Assembly (NCBI GenBank): GCA_947000775.1
Contig: CAMQGK010000341.1
Location: 6,586,501 to 6,650,500, forward strand
Direction of reading: 5' to 3'
DNA length: 64,000 bases
Origin: Pterois miles
Lineage: Eukaryota; Chordata; Actinopteri; Perciformes; Scorpaenidae
How positions within the stretch are numbered: the first letter of the stretch is position 1; each line of letters starts with the position of its first letter. Under the pieces are notes generated by a model, which was given only the letters and a program-made list of their open reading frames with translations, did no database searches and had not been told where the DNA came from. Of this stretch, positions 9,151 through 21,000 are shown in pieces. A program made the translations under genes and the position numbers.

Positions 9151-9509
9151 TGATAGCATGTAGAAGATTCTAGAGGCCGATGAGCCGGGTTCTGTGTGTG
9201 TGTTTGTATATATGTATATAAATAATTTATAAATAAAAAAATGAAAAATGACAGTGGATGTAATGAATCTTTCTGAATATAACAATAACGCTAACTAGTT
9301 AAGAGTAGCCATTAGTGAGCGTACAGTGGAGACACATAAAAAGCAAAAATAGTATTTTGGATTTTCACTATTACATTATTCTCTCTACTGTGGCGAGCAA
9401 GATTAACATTTGTTTTTCATTGAGGGATGCCAGTTTTATGACAAACAAAGTTTTGGCATTTATACTCAAAAAATAAGGACTTCACCATGTGCATAATAGA
9501 TGACAGCGG
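9151..9509. other. AT-rich gap downstream of kinase copy 1
   Basis: Nothing coding is seen. It contains a short TG/TA-rich low-complexity stretch (about 9195-9240) with a possible secondary poly(A) signal. Confidence 0.5.
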
Positions 9510-9690
9510 GGCTGACTGCGGCTCAGAGGGTAGAGCAGGTCGTCCGCCATTTGGAAGCTCGTGGTTCCATTCCCGGTTGCTCCGGTCACACGTCGAGCAA
9601 GACACTTAAACCCAAATAGCTCCTGAAGGCATAGCCATCAGTGTGTGAATGACTATTTAGATTAGAAAGTTGGCACTTTGCATGGCAGCC
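9510..9690 (+). mobile_element. tRNA-derived SINE fragment, unit 1
   Basis: The head resembles a tRNA gene. An A-box-like segment (GGCTCAGAGGGTAGAGCAGG, from 9520) and a B-box-like GGTTCCATTCC (9563-9573) have typical spacing. The body continues with sequence known from fish SINEs (GCAAGACACTTAAACCCAAA, then GTGTGTGAATG). No anticodon-arm structure of a working tRNA was seen. Confidence 0.65.
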
Positions 9691-10495
9691 TCTGCTCAGT
9701 GCTGATTTATTTGTCACACAACTTACGTACTAAATTAACGCCACTTCCGGCATTATTTTCAGCCAAACTGCGATCTTTTCCTCAGCCTAACTGAGGAGTT
9801 TTCTTGTCTAAATCTAATGTTATAATACTGGAATGGGATCCAGTTGTTCCCAGTGTTTTCCCTGTGTTTCCCCTGCCCTTTTGTTTCTCGTCCTGTCTTC
9901 CCTTGTCTGTCTCCATGTATGGAAGTGTTTGTGCAGGTGAGCGTGGCCTCCAGTCTCCTCCCTGGGGCGGTTGGAGCTGGCACACCTGACCGCAATATCC
10001 AGATATTCAACCCCTGCAGTATATCTGCCTGAGCTTACCTTCCATTCTTCACCAGATCGTTCAGTCACCCACCGTGCTAGCACACGTCTCAGGCCAAATA
10101 CCTTTTGAACCTTGATTTTTCTTCGAGTGAGAGTTTTTGTACAAATCTGTCTTTTCCTGTGTCCGGTGCTGCTGTCTGCCAGCCTCTCCTGCTCCCTCAC
10201 CTGCTACTCGCCTGCCTGCCTCCACTTCCCGATAGTCCACCACAGTAAACAGGGGGGTCTACACTTTGAAGTGATGCATGAATACTAACTCTGCATGAAT
10301 TTTGTAATTAAAGATCCACTACAGGTGCTCCAGCTCCCCAGTTTCATTACCACTAATTGAAGCCAATTACTTTCCAGGCTGTGTGGGTGCATGGATATAA
10401 ACAGTACAGTAAACAGGGGGGTCTATGGCAAACATGGCCAATGCAGCCTTGCAGCAATCATGTTTACATGTCAAGGTGTGTCAGGGGTTGGAACT
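9691..10495. other. Unidentified repeat-like block
   Basis: No gene is supported. A C/T-rich part (about 9840-10230) resembles retroelement untranslated or LTR sequence but could not be placed. A 20-nt direct repeat is present at 10242-10261 and 10406-10425, flanking about 144 bp; it could be a target-site duplication around an unidentified insertion. The block recurs in all complete units. Confidence 0.4.
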
Positions 10496-11142
10496 AGGGC
10501 TGTCAAAGTTAACGCGATAATAACGTGTTAACGCAAATTTGCTTTAAATTCGCCACTGATTTGTTTAACTCATTAATGCAATCAAGATTTCGGAGGGTGT
10601 AGCGGACTCAGTTTAATGGTAGAGTAAAGATACTGGTCTCACATAAAACTTGAAAACCATGAATCCATTGGTACTAACTAGTCATAGTTGACACCACAAG
10701 CTAGTCATACTAGCTTGTTGTGAAGGAGGTTAAATAACGCTCTGAACTTGTCCTAAATTTTGGTGAGGAAAAACTTCTCAAAGGGCTCCCTTGACCTCTG
10801 ACCTCAATGAAAATGGGTTCTTTGGGTACCCATGAGTCTGCATTTTACAGACAGGATTTTATGATAATCGCATTGCAGCTTCAGTACACTGACACACTGA
10901 CAGCTGTTGTTGCCTGTTGGGCTTGAGTTTGACATGTTAAGATTGGAGCATATTTTTATACTAAATATTATTGTTTTATGATTTCCAGTTATGAATATAT
11001 ATCATACAACATATTCACCCACTCTCATGTTGATAAGGGTTTAAATACTTGACAAATCTCCTTTAAAGAACATTTTGAGCAGATGAATGAAGTGATTAAT
11101 TCGCGACTAATTGTGATTAACTATTTGAATCGACTGGCAGGT
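10496..11142. mobile_element. Nonautonomous hAT-like MITE, unit 1
   Basis: It starts AGGGCTGTCAAAGTTAACGC and ends with GATTAA-rich sequence and CGACTGGCAGG, the degraded inverse of the start. These are the terminal repeats of a very common fish hAT-type MITE. The interior (for example CTCCCTTGACCTCTGACCTC) also fits that family. No transposase frame is present. Confidence 0.7.
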
Positions 11143-11370
11143 TTAGTTTGAACATTTGGAAAAGCTAACTCTCCTGCTGACACATTTCCGTCCAGCAACA
11201 TTACATCTCTGATCTGGATGTCAGTGCACAGCCTGCCCACGAAGGTTCACAGCTAAACTCAAGCACACCTCTCAGCAATATTTTCCTGAGAGTTCACACT
11301 CATCAGTGTGTATTGCTAATCTTCTTATTCCACTGCCAGTCGGATTACCTGACTGCTGATTTGTTAAGAA

Positions 11371-12955
11371 GAATAAGAGAATAAGATATTCCTTTATTAG
11401 TCCCACAGTGGGGAAATTTACACGTTACAGCAGCAATACAAATAAAATAAATTAGTATATACATAATAGAAAATAGAAAAAAAGTAAAGAGAAAAAATGT
11501 GTCCATCATATCAATGATATAATTGTACATAAAGTCCTTATTGCACTTATGTCCGGTGAGTTTGTTGTGAATGTGACTGTGATTGTGGTCTACTGGGAGC
11601 AGTGCTGGTTGTGGAGTCTAACAGCTGCAGGCAGGAAGGACCTTCTGTAACGCTCCTTCGTACACTTAGGGTGTAGCAGCCTGTCACTGAAGGAGCTCTC
11701 CAGAGCTCTGATGGTGTCTCTCATGGGGTGGGAGTCCTTCTCCATCATGGATGACAGCTTAGCCGTCATCCTCCTCTCTCCCACCACCTGCACTGTGTCC
11801 AGAGAGCATCCCAGGACAGAGCTGGCCCTTTTGATGATCTTATCCAGCCTCTTCCTGTCTGTAGCTGTGATGCTGCTGCCCCAGCAAACCACTCCATAAA
11901 ATATGGCTGATGCCACAACAGTGTCATAAAAAGTTTTCACTAGTGTCCCCTGCACTCCAAAAGACCTCAGTCTCCTGAGCAGATACAGCCTGCTCTGGCC
12001 TTTCTTATGGAGTGCAGAGGAGTTTGTTGTCCAGTCCAGTTTATTGTTCAGGTGAACACCCAGGTATTTATAAGATGTCACTATCTCAATGTCTGATCCC
12101 TGGATGTTCACCGGTGTTGGAGGGGGATGAGTTTGCCTGCGGAAATCCACCACCAGCTCTTTAGTTTTCCCTGCGTTGATCTGGAGGTGGTTCCGCAGGC
12201 ACCAGTTCACAAAGTCCTGGGAAAGTTCTCTGTACTCCCCATCGTCCCCATCAGTGATGAGGCCGACGATAGCAGAGTCATCAGAGAACTTCTGCAGGTG
12301 ACAGGTTGGTGAGTTGTAAGTGAAGTCTGCAGTGTAGAGCGTGAAGAGGAACGGAGCCAGAACCGTTCCCTGCGGGGCCCCCACACTGCAGACCACCGTG
12401 TCTGAAATGAAGTCCTGTGTCCTCACAAACTGTGGGCGGTTTGTGAGGTAGTCCAGTATCCAGGATGTAAGATGTTGATCTACCCCTGCAGTCTCCAGTT
12501 TGTCCCCCAGAAGTGTCGGCTGGATGGTGTTGAAAGCACTGGAGAAATCAAAGAACATGATCCTCACAGTGCTCCCAGGCTTCTCCAGGTGAGACAGAGC
12601 TCGGTCCACAAGGAAGATGACGGCATCATCCACCCCAATGCCAGGTTGATAGGCAAACTGTAGTGGGTCCATGGATGGACTCACCACAGGGCGGAGATGT
12701 TGGAGGACCAGGCGCTCCAGGGCCTTCATCAGGTGGGATGTTAATGCCACCGGCCTGAAGCTGCTGGGGTCCTTGGGGTGTGGGGTCTTGGGCACAGGTA
12801 CCACGCAGGCTGTCTTCCACAGTTGTGGTACCTTCCTCAGCTTCAGGCTCAGGTTGAATAGACGTCCAAAAGTCCCACACAGCTGATCTGCGCAGGACTT
12901 CAGGAGCCTGGAGCTGATGCCATCTGGACCCGTAGCCTTCCTGTTGAATAAACCT
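11371..12955 (-). mobile_element. 5'-truncated LINE (Rex1/L2-like), unit 1
   Basis: Minus-strand non-LTR retrotransposon. Its 3' end is the stretch at 11381-11410 plus a degraded TCTTA-type tail. The 5' side is cut at about 12955, within the N-terminal part of the reverse transcriptase, just before the KATGPDGIS motif. Clade (Rex1/Babar or L2) is assigned from memory. Confidence 0.8.
11590..12945 (-). CDS. LINE reverse transcriptase, 5'-truncated open frame, unit 1
   Basis: RNA-directed DNA polymerase fragment of a fish LINE. The frame is open from about 12945 (ATGPDGIS region, no ATG) to the stop at 11590; the part after the first GTG is 404 codons. Visible RT motifs: FFDFSSAFNT (motif A Asp), GAPQGTVLAPFLFTLY (motif B), KFSDDSAIVG (motif C, FSDD in place of the usual FADD), and YKYLGVHLNNKLDW downstream. 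The C-terminal RLHNQH segment is typical of the family. Endonuclease and ORF1 are missing, so it is not autonomous even though the RT frame has no stops. Confidence 0.85.
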   Translation of the reverse strand, partial: NRKATGPDGISSRLLKSCADQLCGTFGRLFNLSLKLRKVPQLWKTACVVPVPKTPHPKDPSSFRPVALTSHLMKALERLVLQHLRPVVSPSMDPLQFAYQPGIGVDDAVIFLVDRALSHLEKPGSTVRIMFFDFSSAFNTIQPTLLGDKLETAGVDQHLTSWILDYLTNRPQFVRTQDFISDTVVCSVGAPQGTVLAPFLFTLYTADFTYNSPTCHLQKFSDDSAIVGLITDGDDGEYRELSQDFVNWCLRNHLQINAGKTKELVVDFRRQTHPPPTPVNIQGSDIEIVTSYKYLGVHLNNKLDWTTNSSALHKKGQSRLYLLRRLRSFGVQGTLVKTFYDTVVASAIFYGVVCWGSSITATDRKRLDKIIKRASSVLGCSLDTVQVVGERRMTAKLSSMMEKDSHPMRDTIRALESSFSDRLLHPKCTKERYRRSFLPAAVRLHNQHCSQ

Positions 12956-13999
12956 CTGTGTGTTTTCCCTCTCCTTCTTCCCTCAAGCTCTCTTTATCTT
13001 GCGAGTGTGTCCAGACAGACGATGCAGCCAGTAATCATTTGGTTGCAGCTGGTAGTATGGCAAAATTGCATCATATCCAAGAGTTCCATCTTAGACCCGC
13101 CATGAATACTACCTGAAGACATTCACGGACATGTTCTGCTCATTTTCTTGTCTGAAGGAGACGCTTTGTTTGCTTGAGTGAAACATTCCTGTAAGAACTT
13201 GCATAACAATGATGCACATTTAGCAGGGCTGGATAGTCTCCTACATCACATAGTGCTGTGTTTGTTCTTTATATTAAGCATGCCTGCATAATTTGGAATA
13301 TCTCTGCTAATTAACCTTGTGGTGTTAATTTGTGCAAAGCTTTCTAGATTGTAAATGGCCTCTCACAGCTGCTCTGTAATGCCTGTCTGCTCCGTGTGCA
13401 ACAGTTGCAAGTAAAACACCGGTCTCAGAGTGTGTAAACCGGCAAAAACAAAGGCCCTCATCTGTATCCCCTCTCAAATATGCATGCGTCCACATACACG
13501 CAAGCGCAAAAACACGCTGGTCTTGTTCTTTCAACTCCCTCTGCAGCCCTGAAAATGCATTCAGCCCCGCTACTGCAATGGACAAAATGTTTTTTTGTTA
13601 ATTTTCTCTGTTCTGCTCCAGTCGGTGCAATGGCTAAATTGCTGCTTATTAGAGGGGATGCGGCCACACAGTGTACTAGGTCCATCCTGTTCCCCAATGT
13701 ATGGGAAATGACTCCACTATTAAGTGGAGGAAAGGAAAAGCATTAAGGGTGAGTGTATGCTGATGATGATCATGTGATGATTGTTGAATTCTTAAAGCAA
13801 CCTAGAACTTGCACAAACTGAGTATGCATAATAAGTATACTCAATATGCAGTATAATAGAATAGTTTAAAAAATGAGTTCGTATTTTAGCACTTCTGGTT
13901 CCCTCGTCTGGAAGTCAACAATACAACAAACTGTTTTCTGAATGGGTTTTTAATCAGATTAAGATTTAATCAGATTTTAACGGTTTGTTTTATGACATA
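12956..13999. other. One-kilobase stretch without recognised features, unit 1
   Basis: No gene is supported. Short frames on both strands (for example around 13325-13746) lack recognisable domains and overlap each other antisense. The part near 13820-13860, with GAGTATGCATAATAAGTATACTC, may be the end of another small MITE. Confidence 0.4.
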
Positions 14000-14848
14000 C
14001 TGTCATAAAAAAAATAAAGGGAACACTAAAATATCCCATCCTAGATCTCAATGAATGAAATATTCCAGTTGAAAATCTTTATTCATTACTGTGGAATACA
14101 TTGACAACAAAATAACATAAATTATCAATGTAAATCCAAATTATTATCCCATAGAGGTCTGGATTTGGACTCATACTTAAAATAAAAGTAAAAAAATCAC
14201 ATTACAGGTTGATCTAACGTGAGTGGAAATTCCTCAAGACAAGTCAAAATGAGGCTCAGTAGTGTGTGTTGCCTCCACGTGCCTGTACGACCTCCCTACA
14301 ACACCTGGCCATGCTCCTGATAAGGAGGCGGACGTTCTCCTGAGGGATCTCCTCCCAGACCTGGATTAAAGCATCAGTCAACTCCCGGACAGTCTGCGGT
14401 GCAACGTGGCTTTGGTGGATGGAACCAGACATGATGTCCCAGATGTGCTGGATTGGATTCAGGTCTGGAGCTGCTGACACGCTTCAGCCACATGAGACCG
14501 AGCATTGTCATGCATCAGAAGGAACCCAGGGCCCACTGCACCAGCATATGGTCTCACAGTGGGTCTGAGGATCTCATCCCGGTACCTAATGGCAGTCAGG
14601 GTAGCTCTGGCTAGCACATGGAGGGCTGTGTTCACCTCCAAAGAAATGCCTCCCCGCACCATTCCTCACCCACCGCCAACTGGTCATGCTGGAGGATGTT
14701 GCAGGTAGCAGAAGGTTCTCCACGGCGTCTCCAGACTGTCACGTCTGTCACATGTGCTCAGTGTGAACCTGCTCTCATGTGTGAAGAGCTCAGGGCGCTA
14801 ATGGTGAATCTGCCAATCTTGGTGGGTTCTGGCAAATGCCGATCGCTC
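14000..14848 (-). pseudogene. Tc1-like transposase remnant across the unit 1/2 junction
   Basis: A TA (13998-13999) is followed by a degraded terminal repeat (AATAAAGGGAACACT) and the C-terminal half of a Tc1 transposase on the minus strand. MHDNARSHVAEACQQL (second catalytic Asp region) is followed, after a small deletion and frameshift at about 14470, by PDLNPIQHIWD and the terminal CREVVQARGGNTHY. The N-terminal half is absent: the element stops at about 14848 against another DNA transposon. Inactive. Confidence 0.85.
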
Positions 14849-14862
14849 GGCGATCGTTTATA

Positions 14863-15157
14863 CAGTGGATAGAAAAAGTCTAGGCACCCCTATTAAAATA
14901 CCAGGTTTTTGTGATGTCAAAACAAATGAGACCATGATAAATCATTTCAGAACTTTTCCACCTTTAATGTGACCAATAACCTGAACAATTCAAATGAAAA
15001 ACAAAGTTTTGAAACTTACAATAACCTGGTTGCATAAATATGCCCACCCTTAAACTAACACTTTGTTTGATGCACATTTTGATTCTATTACAGCACTCAG
15101 TCTTTTTGGGTAGGAGTCTATCAGCATGGCTCATCTTGACTTGGTAATATCAAGTCA
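14863..15157. mobile_element. Terminal fragment of second DNA transposon, unit 2
   Basis: Same CAGTGG-starting fragment as at 254. It carries A in place of T in the two diagnostic positions of the CCTATAACCTGTAC segment, as do units 3 and 4. Confidence 0.5.
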
Positions 15158-16788
15158 ATTTCTTCCCTCATGGCAAATTTCCATCCAGGTGCCTCAGGTG
15201 ACTTCAGTGCTTCACTGTAGGTCTGTGGGATTCCGCACACAGCCCTGTAACAGTAATCAACAGATGCATGGTTCTTATCATTATCAGTTCAGTCTGTTTG
15301 GTAATCCTTTAAATATCTTGGAACAACTTTTTCCCGTCTAGGATAGCGAGTGGCTTGGCTATACCTGGGTTTTGTGTCTGAGTTGGTCTCATTTTCATTT
15401 TGAACATTTTCTGCTGTTTCATCATTTTGTGACACATCTGTGTTAGTTCTCTCCTCATTCTTACTTTGTGTCTGGTTCCCTGCTTCATTGTCAACCTGTG
15501 AGACATCAGTAGTGTTTTCATTTGTAGGATTTCTGCTTTCATATCTCTGGATTTCGGGATCATAATCATCAGTTTGTGTCTGTTGTTCAACTCCGCTCTC
15601 TTTGATGAACTTCACCAGTCTATGTTTGGACACTTTTTCTGTATGCGGATTAAAGACAAGGTATGCAGGGCTGTTCTTACTGTATCCCACAAATACTCCC
15701 CTCTCACACCTGGGATCTAGTTTCTTGCTATCATGCTTGTATGCATAACACGCAGTCCCAAACACCCACATTTTCCAGAGATCAGGCTTTCTCCCTGTTA
15801 GCATAAAGTGTGGAGTATTTTTGAGTCTGTCATTGTAGCATCTATTTCGAATATGGGCAGCGTTTTGGATAGCATAAGGCCACAAAACCTTTGGTAACCC
15901 TTTGTCTAATAATAGACACCTTCCCATTTCAAAAAGAGTTCTCCTCTGTCTCTAGCTTTAGCATCAGCTTGCTTATTTCTGTTATTGGTGAATTTCCCTT
16001 CTGTGCATACATTACAGTTTACCTCTGTCAGACCTGTAATTTTCATACCATCTACCAAATGTGGTCATTTTAGCACATCTTTGACATTGCAATGTCCTAA
16101 GATCTTACGCCATGTTTTCACATCACAAGTTAGGTTCCTGCACAGCATGTCATTTACTGAATCATCATACTGTTGTTGTTGATTTACCATTGTGATGTAG
16201 TAGAGTCTTTCATGCTCCTCTATGCTGAGCACCGTCCCTTCTTTGGTTATGAATCTGTCTTGTCCTTCCTTGAATATCACGCTGGCTCCATCAGCTGTGG
16301 CCGCCTTCACAGAGATGAAGTCCTGAGGATATGATGGGATGAATAAGGCCTTCTTTAGGGTTACCAGGACAGCTTTTCCATCAATATCACTATAGTAATA
16401 CAGTAATATAATAACATAGTCTGTTATAGTTTCACCAGAGTCAGTTTGTTATACAGGGAAATAACTCTCAGCTTACCCTGGCTGGCGTGATGGTCCCGCA
16501 GTATTTACGGATCTTTTCGGCCGTCATCCGCCGCTTCCCTCATTACTAATGAGAGGCTTTTACCGTTAAGAAACCGGATTAGCTCCGCGTAGCATTCTGC
16601 ATAGTTTCTGGATCTGGGTCCACAGAAAGTATTGTGTCTTTCAAACCTTCAAGCCTCATGTGTCCCAGAAACATTACTTCCCAAAGTTTGTAGTTGTTTT
16701 GGTCTCCGTCGAAAACTAAACGTTGCCATCTTCCTCCTGTAGTCCGTTGCCTGAGCCCAGAACCTGTTGCAGCCTCCTCTTCACCCAT
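15158..16788 (-). pseudogene. Ty1/copia remnant, unit 2
   Basis: Same deletions and stops as in unit 1. It differs by a few replacements, for example WVFGTACYAY in place of LVFGTACYAY and FMLTGRK in place of LMLTGRK. Confidence 0.85.
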
Positions 16789-17132
16789 AGTTATACAAGG
16801 ACACCGGGTTTTATCGTCTCTAACTTATTGATTTTCTTCTGTCATCACAGCTGTCAGGAACAACATCTGTCACTGTGGTACTTGGCGCTTAACAGAGTAG
16901 CGAAGCTTCCGCTCTTAAACAACTGCCGTAAAACACTAAACAACTGCCGTAAAAAAACTAAAAGCGCGACGTAAAGTCGGTGCAATAGACGTGAAACAAA
17001 ACAAGTCGTAAACCCAGCAGTATCGTGACATAAATACGATTTTAGATAGAAAATACATTTTAACATAAATACAGCAGCAAGATATTTCATCTCAATATTA
17101 TGAACACAAAATGTGAACACAAATAAAACTGA

Positions 17133-17452
17133 TGACGTCACATATCTCAACGAGTTTTATTCAATGCTAAGCTAGTTTTGTTGTCATGGTAACAAGTTGC
17201 GCATTTTAGCATGGTTCCAATATTCTGTTCTGATGATCAGAACTGAATATTGGAAGTTGTTGCACCTGCACGAGAGCTCACTTTCGTTCCAGCAGACACA
17301 GAGAGCAGACACATTTCTGGTGACTCTTAGCGGCGTCGAGTATCGATAACGCGAGACTTTCCTGTGGATTCAAGCGATCAGCCCAGTGCGCACTTTGAGT
17401 TGACAGCTTGTATCGTGTGTGTCTTTGCTATCAACTTCGTGTCTTCGGAGCT
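17133..17452 (+). promoter_or_regulatory. Promoter region and noncoding first exon of kinase copy 2
   Basis: CRE at 17133-17140, opposed-CCAAT inverted repeat at 17217-17253 and donor at 17453. The distance from CRE to donor is exactly 320 bp, as in all five units. Confidence 0.6.
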
Positions 17453-18084
17453 GTAAGTATTGATTTCCTTATATCAACACTTTATTTTAGTATTTTAAAG
17501 TTGATATCCTCTAAAAAGCTAATTTATCAGCTAATGGGACAGTGTATTGACTCAGTCACTTCTCTGGCCATATACTTTTAGTTGAAAGGCACAGCTCTTC
17601 CTCTGCAGTTAAGTTTACGACAGTCTAGTCATCACATTGGGAGAAATCTGTGACCTGACCTCACCTACTGGTTATACTACAGTAGGTGAGGTCATTTGTA
17701 TTAATGTACATACTAATATACTGTCATTGTTTAGCTACATTTTGCTCCCATTCACTTGGTTCAAAGTGTATTGCGCTAAAGTCTTACTAGACATTACAAC
17801 TACATTACAGTGTGTTGTAAAGCATTTCATTGTTTCAATGCTAGACAGCAGATTAAGCAGTTTATGCTGAATTTGAGCATCTTTGCACTGTTTTGTGCTT
17901 AATCTGGGAATAGATCTGAAGATGTTTCTGATTACTTGGACCCTCTTTACATGGCAGATCTTCAGCATCCCTTCACACAGACCTTTAAGTCTTACTCCTG
18001 CCTAGACAGAAATAGTTATCATTATTTTAAATTCTGTTCTGTCTTTTAAATCACTTTTAGGTTTGGTCCAAGCAACCGGTCCAA

Positions 18085-21000
18085 ATGGCAGTAGTGAAGC
18101 TCTCTGTCAGCGACCTGCCCCAGGTCACCCGAGCCCTAAACTTCATCCAGGTCCAGCTCGCTGAGCTGGTCCAAAACTGTGGCAACATGCGGCAGAAGGG
18201 CCTGGTCAGCAACAGCTGCATTTTGGAGCTGGAAAACAAACTGCAGAAGGTCCTCCACGAGGTAGGCTTCTCATCTTGGAGCCATTTTTTCTCAGCTGAT
18301 TCGCCTCTTTATACTTTGTTAAAACTTCAGATAACAAACAGAAAACTTTGGACAAAGCATCGATCAGATTGGACAGATATTTAATAAAGATAAATACACT
18401 TTTAAAATCTTATTAACAAAGCATTATGATGACGACTTAGCCTACTTCAGTAGTACGTGATGGATAAATAATAAATCGTCTTGTCATTCGCAACCTGTTT
18501 CTGCACAAACAAAAATCCCATAACCACTCTCACTGAAATGTTGTTTAAAGCAGACATATAAAAAACCCTCACTTGTCAGTGCTTGTGCACATCCATTTGA
18601 GTATCTGGAGTACCTACCAACCTGCAAACTACATTTTAAAAGTTGTACTATATTTGTCACAACCAATCAGAGCAGACTGGGTTTTTTTTTCAAAAGGGGG
18701 GCTTAAAAAGACAGGCCTGAAATGGAGCATCTCAGACAGAGGGTGAATGCAACTACGGGTATTTTTAAGACCCTGCAATGACATTTTGGTAATGATTTAA
18801 TCTAATGAATTTAATCATTGTAGTTGTACGTATTCACTTCTATTCTTATGGACTGCAAAGCAATATCCAGTTGTAATATGATTATTTTCATAACTCCACT
18901 GAAGATGAATTTAAATTTAAAGTATTACACAGTCCCATTGGAGCCACTAAAAAAAACTTCTTTTCTGATATAACTTCAGCTCAATATACATTTTGTATTT
19001 CAACTTTTTTGTCCTTCCTGTGTTTGATTTAGATCTGCGCAGTCTGCAGGCCTCCTCCGGTAAAACCGGTGAAGGATGACTTTGACATCGGCAAATACAT
19101 CGCCAGAGGTGCCTTTGGGTGAGTAAGACAGACTGCTCTCTTTGTGTTCACACTGACTCTTTGGATAGTGCAGAGAGTCCAGTCAAAACAGAAATGAACC
19201 TGAAATGTGTCGTAGAGTTATTTTGTTCCAACTGGACAACTTCTTTTTGAATCAGAGCTGATATTCAGCCATAGAAGGTGCTCACATTTCCTTTTCCCTC
19301 TTGTTCAGGAGTGTAAACGTTGTGCGCCACAAGAAGAGTCAGCAGATCTTTGCCATGAAGCAGATCAAGCTGCTTTCTCAGAGACACAGGGATTTCATCC
19401 TGATGGAGCGCGACATCCTCGTCTTCCTTGACAGCCCTTTTGTCGTCTCCATGTTCTGCGCATTTGACACAACGACTCACATGTACATGGTGATGGAGTA
19501 TGTGGGAGGTAAGGAGCTTGTTTTGGATTGGTCACACATGCATATACACTATATCCACTGTACACACGTGACACACTCTAAGAAGACCTAAACATAGCAG
19601 CTGACCTGTTATGTCTCTCTCTGACCTTGTAGGTGGGAATCTCGGGAACGTACTGGACAAAAGTCGGCGTTTAAGTGTGTGGAGATCCCGCTTCTACATC
19701 GCAGAGGTCGTCTTGGCATTAGAGTACATCCACAGCCGCGGCATCATCCACAGAGACCTCAAACCTGACAAGTGAGTGGAGCAAAACTTACAGAAAGTCT
19801 CCCAGTACTGATATTTTGACACAATCTTGAGGCATATAGTGTAACACGAGACATGTTCTGCTTCCCTCCATTGTAGTCTTCTGATCACAACCACGGGACA
19901 CATCAAGGTTGCTGATTTCGGGGTGTCCAAGTGTGGGTCAATGAACATAACCTGTCGGACTAAAAAAGACTGTCAGCGAGTTGCCAGAGAGTTCACTGAC
20001 AACGAGGTTAGTCTCCTCTTTTCTTCACTTATTTAAACACGTGTAAATCCTGGTGTATGTATTTTCCTACTTCACTTACCATTTCTTCCCCTCTTTCATG
20101 TCCTCCTACAGGAGTGTGGCACGCCTGACTTTATAGCCCCTGAAGTGCTCAAACACACGGGCTATGGAAAGCCCGTAGACTGGTGGGCCATAGGGATTAT
20201 CCTCTTTAATTTCCTGTATGGCGCCCCACCTTTGAATTATCCCCAGGAAGACGACGAGGAAGACGACGACAATGAGAGCAACACATTCATCATGCTCGAG
20301 GACGATGTCGAAAACTACAACTGTGCGATCAATGGTTAGAATCTTCAGATCCATTCATTATCTTCTCATCACATGCAACCTTTCTACACATTTGTCATTC
20401 TAGCAGTTCTGAATGAATCTTTCTGCATTTTAAAAATGATTCAAAATGCACCCACTTTGTGAATTAACGTTAAAATCTGGCACAAAGTAGCTTTCATTTC
20501 TTGTTTCTTTTAAATTCATTAAAAGATTTACATTTTTATGCTAGTATTATGATATTTTCCTCTCAGAATTATGTCATTCAGTCCCTTTGGTGATGTCAAT
20601 TAAATGTAAATGTGTTTCTTTTCCAGATGACATCCCCTGGCCAGATACACGCTTTTCAATGCCGCAGGATGTCCTGAGCCTCATAAGTCGTCTTTTGGAC
20701 AAGAACTGCGTGACACGTCTTGGTACAAGTAAGTGACAGCTTTACTAATGACAAACAACATGAGAAACAGAAACTGTATTTTTATTAGAATACTAACTGA
20801 TGCCATGGTTAGAGGGGAGCTACATATACAGTGTCCAACAAGTGTTGATGTACAAACTAAAGGTTGTTGTGTCACTTCTTATCCAGGAGGTGCCAATGAG
20901 GTGAAAAGACACCCGTTCTTCAAGGATGTGGACTGGAGCGACCTCCTTAATCAGAAGGCTCCATTTATCCCTGTGGCAGAACCTGATGAGGAGTTTCAAA

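Larger units (their letters stand above)
1..14609. repeat. Tandem segmental duplication, unit 1 (14,609 bp)
   Basis: Base 1 corresponds to base 14610, and the sequence then recurs in the same order and orientation for the whole unit. The phase is arbitrary because the window opens inside a Tc1-like transposase remnant. This is the shortest unit, mainly because its coding minisatellite has the fewest repeats (25). It shares some diagnostic variants with unit 5 at its left end and with unit 4 at its right end, so it is not simply the outgroup of the others. Confidence 0.95.

Noticed and set aside
9516..9580. Functional tRNA gene
   Set aside because: A-box and B-box-like segments are present, but the cloverleaf is not complete and the sequence continues as a fish SINE body.
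9820..10200. 126-codon minus-strand frame, recurring in every unit
   Set aside because: No domain recognised, low-complexity composition, overlapping frames on both strands, and no splice or promoter context; recurrence comes from the segmental duplication.
13325..13746. Short frames on both strands (86-88 codons) near the end of each unit
   Set aside because: They overlap antisense to each other, have no recognisable domain, and are recurrent only because the unit is duplicated.
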